Shown: piece after piece, positions 26,074-36,343 of the stretch | Numbering within the stretch: position 1 is the first letter of the stretch | Layout of the letters: each line of letters opens with the position of its first letter | Source of the DNA: Streptomyces sp. WP-1 | GTDB taxonomy: Bacteria > Actinomycetota > Actinomycetes > Streptomycetales > Streptomycetaceae | Length of the DNA: 64,000 nt | Direction: 5' to 3' | Assembly: GCF_030450125.1 (NCBI RefSeq) | Contig: NZ_CP123923.1 | Location: 1,736,001-1,800,000 of the forward strand | The notes under the pieces: model-generated | What the model saw: the letters and a program-made list of their open reading frames with translations, nothing else | What the model was told of the DNA's origin: nothing | Database searches by the model: none | Made by a program: the position numbers and the translations under genes

Positions 26074-26090
26074 TTCAACGTTCTGTTGAA
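26074..26090. promoter_or_regulatory. Purine-regulon palindrome type 1 (allB/allR)
   Basis: TTCAACGTTCTGTTGAA is a perfect inverted repeat (6-bp arms, 5-bp centre), 79 bases upstream of the allB start. The same pattern recurs upstream of aceB, uraD and katA. Confidence 0.68.
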
Positions 26091-26165
26091 GGAGTCTTCA
26101 CTCCCGGTTCGGCGCCGTCAAGGGGCGTCCGCCCGGCGAGAGGGGGAGGGTGACACCCTGGACGT

Positions 26166-26180
26166 TTCCACAAAGCGGAA
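26166..26180. promoter_or_regulatory. Purine-regulon palindrome type 2, putative AllR box (allB/allR)
   Basis: TTCCACAAAGCGGAA lies about 100 bases upstream of the allR start. The same 15-bp pattern, TTCC-R-Y-AAW-G-M-GGAA, recurs upstream of aceB, hyi and katA. Palindromes with TTCC/GGAA arms are typical of IclR-family operators, so AllR is the natural candidate. Confidence 0.65.
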
Positions 26181-26279
26181 TTAGAATTCCAGTAGACAGA
26201 ATGTAGCTCCGCACAAGCGGGGAGTCAACCGTCCGCCGGGTAGGCTGCTGCCCTCCGTTCGCCCCGAAAGGAACGTGCC

Positions 26280-27074
26280 GTGCCGACGTCGAGCGCCAGC
26301 ACCCCCGAATCCGCCAAGGCCTCCGGCGGTGGCGGGGTCCAGTCCCTTGAGCGCGCCTTCGACCTGCTGGAACGGATGGCGGACGCGGGCGGCGAGGTCG
26401 GCCTCAGCGAACTGTCCGCGACCAGCGGACTGCCGCTGCCCACCATCCACCGGCTGATGCGCACCCTGGTCGCCTGCGGCTATGTGCGCCAGCAGCCCAA
26501 CCGGCGCTACGCGCTCGGCCCCCGGCTGATCCGGCTCGGCGAGTCGGCGTCCCGGCTGCTCGGCACCTGGGCGCGGCCGTACCTCGCGCGGCTCGTGGAG
26601 GAGACCGGCGAGACCGCGAACATGGCGCTGCTGGACGGCGACGAGATCGTGTACGTGGCACAGGTGCCGTCCAAGCACTCGATGCGGATGTTCACCGAGG
26701 TCGGCCGGCGGGTGCTGCCGCACTCCACGGGCGTGGGCAAGGCGCTGCTCTCGGCGGTGCCGGACGACGAGGTGCGGGCACTGCTGGGCCGTACCGGTAT
26801 GCCCGCGGCGACGGACCGGACCATCACCACACCGGAGGGCTTCCTCGCGGCGCTGGCCGAGGTGCGGCGGCAGGGGTACGCCGTGGACGACAACGAGCAG
26901 GAGGTCGGGGTGCGCTGCCTCGCCGTCTGCGTACCGGATTCCCCGACGGCCGCGGCGATCTCCATCTCGGGCCCGGCGGGCCGGGTGACCGAGGACGCCA
27001 CGGACAAGATCGTGCCGGTGCTCCAGCAGGTCGCGGCCGAGCTGTCCCGGTCGCTGGCGAGTTCCGGCATGTAG
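26280..27074 (+). CDS. allR: IclR-family regulator of allantoin/purine catabolism (AllR)
   Basis: The 264-residue protein has the IclR winged helix (about 20-80; VGLSELSATSGLPLPTIHRLMRTLVACGYV) and the effector domain with TGVGKALLSAVPDDEVRALL, EVRRQGYAVDDNEQEVGVRCLAV and the PTAAAISISGP block. Streptomyces coelicolor AllR, in the same neighbourhood, represses allantoin genes and is relieved by pathway intermediates; this is its apparent orthologue by position and family. GTG at 26280 follows GAAAGGA. It is divergent from allB-alc, with shared palindromes between them, which suggests autoregulation. A further near-palindrome (CTCCGC...GCGGGGAG, 26207-26224) sits close to its own start. Confidence 0.9.
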   Translation: MPTSSASTPESAKASGGGGVQSLERAFDLLERMADAGGEVGLSELSATSGLPLPTIHRLMRTLVACGYVRQQPNRRYALGPRLIRLGESASRLLGTWARPYLARLVEETGETANMALLDGDEIVYVAQVPSKHSMRMFTEVGRRVLPHSTGVGKALLSAVPDDEVRALLGRTGMPAATDRTITTPEGFLAALAEVRRQGYAVDDNEQEVGVRCLAVCVPDSPTAAAISISGPAGRVTEDATDKIVPVLQQVAAELSRSLASSGM

Positions 27075-27127
27075 GGTCCCCGGGCACCGGTCCCGTCCGC
27101 CCTGCCGCCGGGGAAGGGGAGCCACCG

Positions 27128-27730
27128 ATGCGAGAACCCGGGCCGCGCGACCTGTTCGACGCCGTCGCCCATACCGCCCGGCTCCGCGATGTCGAGCGGC
27201 ACGACAACGCCACCCCGGACCGCCGGGAGAGCGCCGCCGAGCACTCCTGGCATCTGGCGCTGGTCCGCCGGCTGCTGCACGGCGAGTTCGAGCGGGAGAG
27301 CGGCCGGTCGCTGGACCTGGCGCGGATGATGAAGATGTGCCTGATGCACGACCTGGTGGAGATCGACACCGGCGACCCCTCGGCCTGGAGTGCGGGCGAC
27401 CGGGACCAGAAGGCGCGGGCGGAGGAGGCCGTCGCGCGGCGGCGGTACGGCGCGCTGCCCGGTCCGCTCGCCGCCGAGTTCCCGGACCTGTGGCACGAGT
27501 ACGAGGAGAGCGGCACCCCCGAGGCGCGTCTGGTGCGCGGGGTGGACCGGCTCGACCCGGCCCTGATGCGCCCGCTCACCGGTCAGGGCCGGCACGACAT
27601 GCCGGCCGGCGCCGAGGCGCTGGACCGGCTCCAGCTGCCCCGGGTGGGGGTGCGCGGGACGCTGACCGCGCTGTACCGCCGCATCCGCGAACAGGCTCAG
27701 GAGCGGGGGCTGTTCGCGTCGGAGGAGTGA
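27128..27730 (+). CDS. HD-domain phosphohydrolase (YfbR/YGK1-like nucleotidase)
   Basis: The 200-residue protein has the HD metal-binding residues in HSWHLAL and LMHDLVEIDTGD (His-Asp pair), followed by an Asp in RGVDRLDPAL. It resembles the family of HD 5'-deoxynucleotidases. The likely reaction is release of phosphate from nucleoside monophosphates, which fits a purine-salvage neighbourhood, but the substrate is not provable here. It follows allR by 53 bases on the same strand and may be co-transcribed. Its 3' end overlaps the convergent gene at 27697 by 34 bases. Confidence 0.82.
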   Translation: MREPGPRDLFDAVAHTARLRDVERHDNATPDRRESAAEHSWHLALVRRLLHGEFERESGRSLDLARMMKMCLMHDLVEIDTGDPSAWSAGDRDQKARAEEAVARRRYGALPGPLAAEFPDLWHEYEESGTPEARLVRGVDRLDPALMRPLTGQGRHDMPAGAEALDRLQLPRVGVRGTLTALYRRIREQAQERGLFASEE

Positions 27731-28014
27731 TCCGGGCGGGGCAGCGACTCCTGGCCCCGGCGCGCGGGTTCCCCGAACAGGTCCACCGCCGCCCTGACCT
27801 CCCGCAGGGCCCCCGACAGGGCGCTCATCGAGCCGATGGCGCCCGCGAGCAGCAGCAGCGAGCCGCGCAGCCGGGGTATCTCCGGGGAGCCGCCGGAGGT
27901 CATGGCGGCGAGCGCGGCCAGTTCGTCCTCCGCTGTCGCCCGGTCCGGGAAGTCCGTGCGCAGAGCGGCCAGTTGGCGGCGTAACCGGGACACCGCCGTG
28001 CGCAGCTCCGTCAC
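27697..28014 (-). CDS. Small helical protein, DUF5955-like
   Basis: The 105-residue product starts VTELRTAVSRLRRQLAALRTDF with heptad-like leucines, suggestive of a short coiled coil, then SPEIPRLRGSLLLLAGAIGSMSALSGALREVRAAVDLFGEP. It resembles a small Streptomyces family of unknown function. GTG at 28014 follows GAAGAGG at good spacing. Codon 11 is TTA (27982-27984), so it may be bldA-dependent. It overlaps the end of the HD gene convergently by 34 bases. A much longer reading frame upstream on the same strand is a shadow of the plus-strand transferase. Confidence 0.68.
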   Translation of the reverse strand: MTELRTAVSRLRRQLAALRTDFPDRATAEDELAALAAMTSGGSPEIPRLRGSLLLLAGAIGSMSALSGALREVRAAVDLFGEPARRGQESLPRPDHSSDANSPRS

Positions 28015-28201
28015 CCTCGGATCCTCTTCACCGCCGGTCACCGGCCTGTGCCCCAAGCTCCGCAAAGCAGCCCTCCCCAGGCAGCCACGCCGTCGTGCGC
28101 GGGCCAGTAAACGCCACCCGGCCCGGCGAGCGCCATGGGGCATGCCGAAATTCAGCCCGCGGAATCCTGAAAGCCGGGCCGCCGTCGGGTATGCAGGAGC
28201 C

Positions 28202-28810
28202 ATGACGGACATCGAGGACCCCGCCGCCCGGGTCGCCGCTCTCGTGCTGGCCGCCGGGGGCGGCCGACGGCTCGGCGGACGGCCCAAGGCACTGCTGGAA
28301 CACCGGGGGCGGCCACTGGTCGAGCACGCGGTGGGGGTGCTCCGGGCGGCCGGGGCCGGGCGTATCCATGTGGTGCTGGGCGCGCGGGCCGAGGAGGTGC
28401 GCGCGCGGGCGGACCTGGGCGACTGCGTCCTGGTCGACAACCCGCGCTGGGCCGAGGGCATGGGCTCCTCGCTGCGCGCGGGCCTCGCCGCCCTCGCCCG
28501 GACGGACGCACGGGCGGCCCTGGTCCTGCTGGTCGACCAGCCGGGCATCGGGCCCGAGGCGGTGGCGCGGGTCCTTGGGGCGTACGACGGCGAGAACGCG
28601 CTGGTCTCGGCCGCGTACGACGGGACGCGCGGGCATCCCGTGCTGTTCGGGGCCGCCCACTGGGCGGGGATCGCGGAAGCCGCCACCGGCGACCGGGGCG
28701 CCCGCGCCTACCTGAAGGCCCACGAGGGCGCCGTCCGGCTGGTGGAGTGCGCGGATGTGGCGCGGCCGTACGACATCGACACCGAGGCCGACCTGAGCCA
28801 CCTCGAATGA
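28202..28810 (+). CDS. MocA/MobA-like nucleotidyltransferase
   Basis: The 202-residue protein has the nucleotidyltransferase A fold: VLAAGGGRRLGGRPKALLEHRGRPLVEH (NTP loop with Lys), VDNPRWAEGMGSSLRAGL, VLLVDQPGIGPEAVARVL (metal Asp) and GHPVLFGAAHW. Homologues transfer CMP or GMP to molybdopterin; beside purine genes it may serve xanthine dehydrogenase maturation. That link is inference, because no xanthine dehydrogenase is in this window. ATG at 28202. The 200 bases between this gene and aceB hold two regulon palindromes. Confidence 0.85.
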   Translation: MTDIEDPAARVAALVLAAGGGRRLGGRPKALLEHRGRPLVEHAVGVLRAAGAGRIHVVLGARAEEVRARADLGDCVLVDNPRWAEGMGSSLRAGLAALARTDARAALVLLVDQPGIGPEAVARVLGAYDGENALVSAAYDGTRGHPVLFGAAHWAGIAEAATGDRGARAYLKAHEGAVRLVECADVARPYDIDTEADLSHLE

Positions 28811-28878
28811 ACGGGGGTGTCGTCGGCCGGGATCGGTGGCACCCGGCGTCAGCTTGCCTCGACCCGGAGAATCTCGAC

Positions 28879-28895
28879 ATCAACAAACCATTGAA
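28879..28895. promoter_or_regulatory. Purine-regulon palindrome type 1 (aceB)
   Basis: ATCAACAAACCATTGAA matches TTCAAC-N5-GTTGAA at 10 of 12 arm positions. It lies 119 bases before the malate synthase start, one base from the type 2 box. Confidence 0.5.
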
Positions 28896-28896
28896 G

Positions 28897-28911
28897 TTCC
28901 ACAATGAGGAA
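28897..28911. promoter_or_regulatory. Purine-regulon palindrome type 2, putative AllR box (aceB)
   Basis: TTCCACAATGAGGAA has the same 15-base layout as the allB/allR, hyi and katA boxes. It lies 103 bases before the aceB start codon. Confidence 0.62.
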
Positions 28912-29014
28912 ACTAGTATCCACTGCTCAGAAGCGTCCGGCCGCACAGCGGGCGCGATTCATCCCGTTCGTGCCACTTGGCACGTGGTGCCACCGCTGAA
29001 GGAAGTGACAGCTC

Positions 29015-30640
<1,626 letters not shown>

Positions 30641-30656
30641 GCCCCCAGGGGTCTCC

Positions 30657-30688
30657 GGGTGGCTCGGGGTTCCGTCCCCGGGCCACCC
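30657..30688. terminator. Hairpin after aceB
   Basis: GGGTGGC (30657-30663) pairs with GCCACCC (30682-30688), with an inner GGGG/CCCC stem. It separates aceB from the convergent HipA-type gene. Confidence 0.68.
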
Positions 30689-30708
30689 TGGCGTCTGACC
30701 CGGGCCCG

Positions 30709-31623
30709 TCAGCGCAGATGGACCGCCCCGTCGTGCTCCACGGCCGGCTTGCCGTGCAGATCGGGGACCTGCTTCAGCCAGTCCGGGCGGCCCGCCTGGG
30801 TACGGGCGGCGCGGGCGGCCTCCTCGGCGGCGACCTGCTCGCGGCTCGGGAAGTCGGTGGGCAGCCACTCGGCCGACAGCCGCACCCGGGCCAGGAGGTG
30901 GCCGACGTAGGCGTCCCGTACGTCGTCGGGCGTGGCGAACCCGGCGTCCTCGGCCAGCCAGGCGTCCGGCACCTCGGCGACGATCGCGCGCAGCAGCTCC
31001 TCCGTGACGCGCGGGGCGAGTTCGGCGTCGGCGGCGCGGACGTCGGGGCCGTACGAACCGAGGGCGTGGTGGCGGAAGTCGTAGCGCTTGCCCGGGGCCG
31101 TGGTGTCCCAGCGGTGGTGGAAGACGAGGGCGGCGCCGTGGTCGATGAGCCACAGCCGGGGCGGCACGGTGCCGAGGGTGGGCCACACCATCAGGTTGGA
31201 GCTGTGCACGGTGCGGTCGACGTTGACGGTCAGCGCGTCCAGCCACACCACGCGGCCGGCCTCCAGCGGGTCCACCGGGAAGTCGCGGGCCAGCTCCGGG
31301 GTGAGGTCGCGGGCGCCCGGCAGACAGTCCATGCCGAGGTTCACGCCCGCGCTGGCGCTGTGCAGGTCGCGCACCTCCTGGTGCGGCTCCGCGGCGGCGA
31401 CGGCCGGGTCGAAGTGCACGAGGACCAGCTCCGGGAAGCGCAGCCCGAGCGCGCGGGCCAGTTCGCCGACGATCACCTCCGCGACCAGCGCCTTGTGCCC
31501 CTGTGCCGAACCGGTGAACTTCACGACGTACGTGCCCAGGTCGTCGGCCTCGACGATCCCGGGGACCGAGCCGCCGGAGCGCAGGGGCTCGATGTAGCGG
31601 GTCGCGGTGACCTCTCTCAGCAT
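30709..31623 (-). CDS. HipA-family kinase, stand-alone
   Basis: The 304-residue protein has the HipA-like kinase core: YVVKFTGSAQGHKALVAEVIVGELARALGL (ATP Lys and helix C), WLDALTVNVDRTVHSSNLMVW (catalytic loop with N-x-D-R...N) and LWLIDHGAALVFHH (metal Asp). HipA kinases phosphorylate aminoacyl-tRNA synthetases and cause growth arrest, but this short form lacks the N-terminal HipA subdomain and has no adjacent HipB-type antitoxin. Many actinobacteria carry such lone members of unknown substrate. ATG at 31623. It is convergent with aceB. Confidence 0.82.
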   Translation of the reverse strand: MLREVTATRYIEPLRSGGSVPGIVEADDLGTYVVKFTGSAQGHKALVAEVIVGELARALGLRFPELVLVHFDPAVAAAEPHQEVRDLHSASAGVNLGMDCLPGARDLTPELARDFPVDPLEAGRVVWLDALTVNVDRTVHSSNLMVWPTLGTVPPRLWLIDHGAALVFHHRWDTTAPGKRYDFRHHALGSYGPDVRAADAELAPRVTEELLRAIVAEVPDAWLAEDAGFATPDDVRDAYVGHLLARVRLSAEWLPTDFPSREQVAAEEAARAARTQAGRPDWLKQVPDLHGKPAVEHDGAVHLR

Positions 31624-31966
31624 GTCCCTACGTCACCAGCCTCTTCCGCCCTGCGTGCCACGGGGTGAGCATAGACCGAGGGGGGGGCTCGGCGCGCTCC
31701 TGCTTCGTGCCCTCAATAGGGCTGCGTCGCCACAATTCCCGCCTTCGCTGAAGCGATGACGTATGACATGTCTCTGCGTTTTTTGGTCCCGAACCAAGGG
31801 CCGTTCAGGCAATGCGCGGGCAGAATGGCAGGAGGAAAGGCGGCGGCGTTTCCGGCCTTCGCCCTTCACCGCTACTGGTCTACACCACACTACCGCCCGT
31901 TTCACGGACGACATATGATCATACGGACAGTGAGATCCATGACTCCGACCGGTGAGGGGATCCAAG

Positions 31967-34900
31967 GTGGCAGGTGATGGGGGGCCACTGAGATTCGATC
32001 TGCTGGGCGCGCTGGAGGTGTGGGAGGGCGGCAGCAAACTCCGTCTGGGCGGGGCGATCCAGGAGCGGGTGCTCCTCATGCTGCTGCTGGAGTCCGGCAA
32101 GATGCTGCCCGTCTCCCGGCTCGTCGAGGCCGTCTGGGACGAGGACCCGCCCGCGACCGCTCCCCACCAGGTTCGCAAAGCCGTCGCCGATCTGCGCCGG
32201 CGCATACCCGGCGGCAGCGAGACCCTGGTGACCGAGGGCCCCGGCTACCGTGTCGTGGTCACCGAGTCCCAGCTGGACCTGGCCGAGTTCGACGCCCGGC
32301 TGCGCACCGCGAAGGAAGCCCTGGCCGCCGAGAACCCCGCCCGGACCGTCGACGCGCTCCAGGCGGCCCTGGCCCTGTGGCGCGGCCCTCTGCTCTCCGG
32401 CGAGGGCACTCCGGTCATCCAGCGCGCCTCGGTCATGCTGGAGGAGCGCATGCTGGCCGCCGCCGAGCAGCTCTTCGACCTGCGGCTCGGCCTCGGCGAG
32501 TCCGCCGAACTCGTCGTCGACCTTCGCCAGTTCGTCCACCAGAACCCCCTGCGCGAGACCCTGCGCGGCCAGCTGATGCTCGCGCTGTACCGGTCCGGCC
32601 GTCAGGCCGCCGCGCTGGAGGAGTACGCCGAGGCCCGCCGGCTCCTCGGCGAGGAACTCGGCATCGACCCCGGCCCCGAACTGACCAGGCTGCACGAGGG
32701 AATCCTCCGGGAGAGCCCCGAACTCGCCGCCGCGCCGAAGTCCTGGGAAGCCCCCGTCGCCCTCCCGGCCGCCCCCGAGATCAAGGCGCCCGCCACCCTC
32801 CCGCACGACCTCGCCGACTTCACCGGCCGGGACCGTGAACTCCAGGAGTTATTGAGGTACGCGCGGCACGAGGACGGCCGGGCCACCCGGATCGTGGCCA
32901 TCGACGGCATGGGCGGCAGCGGGAAGACCACCCTGGCGGTACGGGCCGCGCACCGGCTCGCCGCGGCCTACCCGGACGGCCAGATCCATATCGACCTGCG
33001 CGGATACACCCCCGGCGAGCAGCCCGTCACCATCGGCGCGGCCCTCGCCTCCGTGCTGCGCACCATGGGCGTACCGGGCCCCGGCCAGCAGCTGCCGGAG
33101 GACGACGCCGGGCGCGCGGCCCTGTGGCGGGCGACCCTGAGAAACAAGCGGGTCCTGGTCCTCGTCGACAACGCCACCGAAGCCGGAACGATCCTGCATC
33201 TGCTGCCCGCCTCCCCGGAGTGCCTCCTCCTCGTCACCAGCCGGGCCCGGCTGGTGGACCTCGACGGAGCCGACTGGATCTCCATCGGCCTGATGTCCCC
33301 CGCGGAGAGCGCCACCCTGATCGAGGACATCCTCGGCAGACAGCGGGTGTCCGCCGAGCCCGAGGCCGCCGCCGAACTGGCCCGCCTGTGCGGGTACTTG
33401 CCGCTCGCCCTGCGCATCGCGACGGCGCGGCTGCGCAACCGCCCCCGCTGGACCCTGGCCTACCTGGTCGAGCGGCTGCGGGACGAGACCCGGCGGCTGG
33501 ACGAACTCAGCCTGGGCGAGCGCAGCATCGCGGCGACGCTGCGGTTGTCGTACCAGGCCCTGGACAAGGACTCCCGGACCGCCTTCCGGACCCTCGCCCT
33601 GCACCCCGGCGGGGACATCGACGTGTACTCGGCGGCCGCCCTGCTCGGCATGGACGTGCGGACCGCCGAGGACACCCTGGAACGGCTGCTCGACGTGCAC
33701 CTGGTGCTGCAACCGGAGATCGGCCTGTACACCATGCACGACCTGGTGCGCAGCTTCGTCCGGAGCCTCGGCGGCGAGCCGGCCGCGCAGGACGACGGGG
33801 CCGCGGTCGAGCGGCTGCTCGACTACTACCTGACGGCCACCGAGGCGGCCTGCGAGGTGCTGTTCCCCGGGCGCAGGCGCCGGCCCACCGGGATCCCGCC
33901 GTCCACGGCCACGCTCCCGGACCTCACCCACGAGAAGCTGGCGCAGGTCTGGTTCTCCCGCGAGCACCCGGGGCTGCTGTCCCTGGTCACCCTGGCCGAG
34001 CGGTCCGGCCATGACCGGCACGCGGTGTGCCTGACCCGCAATCTCGTCTTCCACCTCAACGCACGCGGCCACCTCCAGGAGTTCGCGCAGCTGTGCCGTC
34101 TCGCGGTCACGGCCGCCCGGCGCCTGGGCGACCTGGACCTGCTCGGCGTCAGCCTGTCCAACCTGGGCGTCGCCTGCTGGAAGCTCGGCCGCTACGAGGA
34201 GGGCGTCAAGGTCGCCGAGGAGGGCCGGGACGTCGCCGCCCGGCTGGGCGACCGGCACACCCAGGCACACACCGAGAGCACGCTCGGCCTGTACAAGAGC
34301 CTGCTGGGCCGCTTCCCCGAGGCGCTCGCCCACCTCCAGTGGGCGATCACCTGTGAGCGCGAACTCGAATCGCCTCGCGCCGAGGCGGAGAGCCTCACCG
34401 CGCTGAGCGCCCTGTACGAGCAGTGGGGCAAGTACCAGGAGGCCGCCGAGGCGGCCCTGCGCGCGATGCGGCTCGCCGAGCAACTCGGGCGCCAGGGCGG
34501 GAGGTTGGTGGCGCTCACCGATCTGGCCCTGGCGCAGACGGGCCTCGGCGACTACGCGGAGGCCGATGAAACACTGGCCCTCGCCCGTCAGTTGTGCGAC
34601 GAGTCGATGGACCAGGGCCATGTCGCGATGACGTTGGCGCTGTCGGCCGACATCGCCCAGCGCCTGGACCGGCCCAACGAGTCGTCCGGTTTCGCGGACC
34701 GTGCCCTGGCCCTCGCCCAGGCGGGTTCCTCGCCGCTGCGCCAGGCGAAGCTGGAGAATGTGATCGGCCGGGTGCTGCGGCGGAAGCAGGAGTACGCTTC
34801 CGCCCTCGCCCTGCACAGCAGCGCACATGAACTGGCGTCCTCCGTCGGCCACCGGGTCGAGGAGGCCTACGCCCTGGCCGGCCTGGCCGCCGCGGCGGCG

Positions 34901-34996
34901 GCACTGGGCGACGAACCGTGGGCGGCCGAGCAGGCGGCGCAGGCCGAGGAACTGTTCTCGGCGATGGGCATCCCCCCGAACGCCCGGCGCACCTGA
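31967..34996 (+). CDS. AfsR/SARP-family regulator: DNA-binding, BTAD, NB-ARC, TPR
   Basis: The 1,009-residue protein has an OmpR-type winged helix (about 8-98), a BTAD helical domain (about 105-250), an NB-ARC ATPase (Walker A IVAIDGMGGSGKTTLAVRAA, about 310-329; LVLVDNATEA, Walker B) and C-terminal TPR repeats from about residue 680. It resembles AfsR, a global activator of secondary metabolism. The nucleotide and repeat domains probably gate DNA binding. GTG at 31967 has GAGGGG at good spacing; the upstream GTG at 31952 overlaps it. Codon 295 is TTA (32849-32851), implying bldA control. No biosynthetic cluster is adjacent, so targets are not obvious. The 340-base region before it holds no gene I can support. 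Confidence 0.92.
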   Translation: MAGDGGPLRFDLLGALEVWEGGSKLRLGGAIQERVLLMLLLESGKMLPVSRLVEAVWDEDPPATAPHQVRKAVADLRRRIPGGSETLVTEGPGYRVVVTESQLDLAEFDARLRTAKEALAAENPARTVDALQAALALWRGPLLSGEGTPVIQRASVMLEERMLAAAEQLFDLRLGLGESAELVVDLRQFVHQNPLRETLRGQLMLALYRSGRQAAALEEYAEARRLLGEELGIDPGPELTRLHEGILRESPELAAAPKSWEAPVALPAAPEIKAPATLPHDLADFTGRDRELQELLRYARHEDGRATRIVAIDGMGGSGKTTLAVRAAHRLAAAYPDGQIHIDLRGYTPGEQPVTIGAALASVLRTMGVPGPGQQLPEDDAGRAALWRATLRNKRVLVLVDNATEAGTILHLLPASPECLLLVTSRARLVDLDGADWISIGLMSPAESATLIEDILGRQRVSAEPEAAAELARLCGYLPLALRIATARLRNRPRWTLAYLVERLRDETRRLDELSLGERSIAATLRLSYQALDKDSRTAFRTLALHPGGDIDVYSAAALLGMDVRTAEDTLERLLDVHLVLQPEIGLYTMHDLVRSFVRSLGGEPAAQDDGAAVERLLDYYLTATEAACEVLFPGRRRRPTGIPPSTATLPDLTHEKLAQVWFSREHPGLLSLVTLAERSGHDRHAVCLTRNLVFHLNARGHLQEFAQLCRLAVTAARRLGDLDLLGVSLSNLGVACWKLGRYEEGVKVAEEGRDVAARLGDRHTQAHTESTLGLYKSLLGRFPEALAHLQWAITCERELESPRAEAESLTALSALYEQWGKYQEAAEAALRAMRLAEQLGRQGGRLVALTDLALAQTGLGDYAEADETLALARQLCDESMDQGHVAMTLALSADIAQRLDRPNESSGFADRALALAQAGSSPLRQAKLENVIGRVLRRKQEYASALALHSSAHELASSVGHRVEEAYALAGLAAAAAALGDEPWAAEQAAQAEELFSAMGIPPNARRT

Positions 34997-35073
34997 CCGC
35001 CGTACAGAGCTGACCGTCGTACCGCCGACGGTCCGGGAACCACACGCACCGTCGTACCGCCGACAGCCGGGAA

Positions 35074-35241
35074 CTACGCGCCCACGACCGGGGTGGTGAC
35101 GGTCGGGCCCTTGTCCTCGGCCGTCACGTGGTGGCCGTGCCGCTGCGTGTCCATGTGGCCTGCCTCGGCCGCCGCGGCGCCCAGCGCCAGCGCCACCACG
35201 GCCACGGCGATCCGGATCGAGTTGGTGAGCTTACGAGCCAT
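35074..35241 (-). CDS. Small secreted His-rich peptide facing the AfsR-type regulator
   Basis: The 55-residue product is RKLTNSIRIAVAVVALALG (n- and h-region of a Sec signal) followed by an Ala-rich cleavage region near AAEAG and a short mature part, MDTQRHGHHVTAEDKGPTVT, with several His. ATG at 35241 follows AGGGGGCGG. It is convergent with the regulator gene, with a gap of about 80 bases. AfsR is followed in S. coelicolor by the small gene afsS, but this peptide does not share the AfsS repeat pattern. Function unknown; a secreted metal-binding or signalling peptide is possible. Confidence 0.65.
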   Translation of the reverse strand: MARKLTNSIRIAVAVVALALGAAAAEAGHMDTQRHGHHVTAEDKGPTVTTPVVGA

Positions 35242-36343
35242 GTTGTCCGCCCCCTGGAGTGTCTCCGGTCTTTCCGACACCTCGAATATGGAGACGGGCG
35301 ATCCCGCGAGGATCCCGCTCCGTTACCGCCCGCGGGTAACGCCCGGAAACGGCCTCTGACCAGGGACGGAAGCGAATCCGGGAGGGTGGGACGGGAACGG
35401 ACCGGCGGGGCGGGAACGAGCGGGTGGGGCGGGGGGATGCGGGTGGTGCGGATGAGTCGGTATCGGCTCGGTCCGTGCCCGGTCCGGCGGCCGTCACGGT
35501 CGTACCGCCGAGCCGGCACGACAGCGCGCGCGGGCCCCTGCCGGTGCGGACGACCACCGTGTGGGCGGGCCCGCTCTCGTGCTCCGTCATGTCGAGCAGG
35601 GCCCTGGCCGAGGAGTGCGGGACGACGCGGTCCGCCTCTGCGTGCTCACCTCACGGGAGGGCGCGCTCCAGGTGATGCGGACGACCTCGCGCACGCCGTC
35701 GCGGTACTACGCGGCCGCCCCGAACCGCAGCCCCTCCCCCCTGCTCCGTCCGCGACACGGCCGTCCGACCCCGAGCACGAGGCGGCCCTCGCCGTCACCC
35801 GCCGCCGGGACGCATGCTGAGCACCGGCCGCCGCCGGGGAGTGGTCGACCGGTATCCGACCCGCCCCCGGCCGGCACGACCGCGTCAGGCCGAACGAGGC
35901 AACGCGTATGGCGGTGCGGACTCCAGACAAACCGGACTCGTTCGCGAGCGGGATCAGTTGCCGCCCAGGGCGTGCGGGTGAGGGTGCCGGGTGGCCGGCC
36001 ACCCGCGTGACAACCCTCACACGGGATCAGCCACTAAGGGTCCCGCATAGTAGGCGACTGTCCGATGACATATAGGATTTGTCCGTCTTGGCATCGACGC
36101 GAGCCGCTTCGGGAGCGACCGCTCCCGGAACGCGGGACACCTCTCCCTATTCGTCCCTGCGGGCGCCCTCCTGACGGGGCACCGGGTGACAGTGAACGTC
36201 GCGATCGCGAAGTCGGCACCTTCGCGGGCGTCTGACAAGAGGCCGTCGTGGCTACGAGGCCGGGTAGTAGGAGGGCTCGTTGCGGTCCTCTGCGGCCCGT
36301 GCTGAGACTGGGCGCTCGGCGATCACCGAGCGAGGTTCACACA
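35242..36343. other. 1.1-kb region without a supportable gene
   Basis: Open frames exist on both strands but none has a good RBS together with Streptomyces-like third-position bias along its length. A hairpin-forming inverted repeat, CGTTACC / GGTAACG (35321-35327 and 35335-35341), lies upstream of the small peptide gene and may be an operator. One short in-frame piece reads like a real coding tail (APGDADDLAHAVAVLRGRPE near 35,680-35,740), so a decayed gene is possible. The 36,000-36,340 part is less GC-rich and should carry the promoter of the CAP protein gene. Confidence 0.5.

Noticed and set aside
31756..31977. 73-residue frame upstream of the SARP gene
   Set aside because: Overlaps the regulator start, has no RBS and no coding bias; more likely promoter DNA.
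35561..36010. 149-residue plus-strand frame
   Set aside because: Composition resembles non-coding GC-rich DNA, and no start site is supported.
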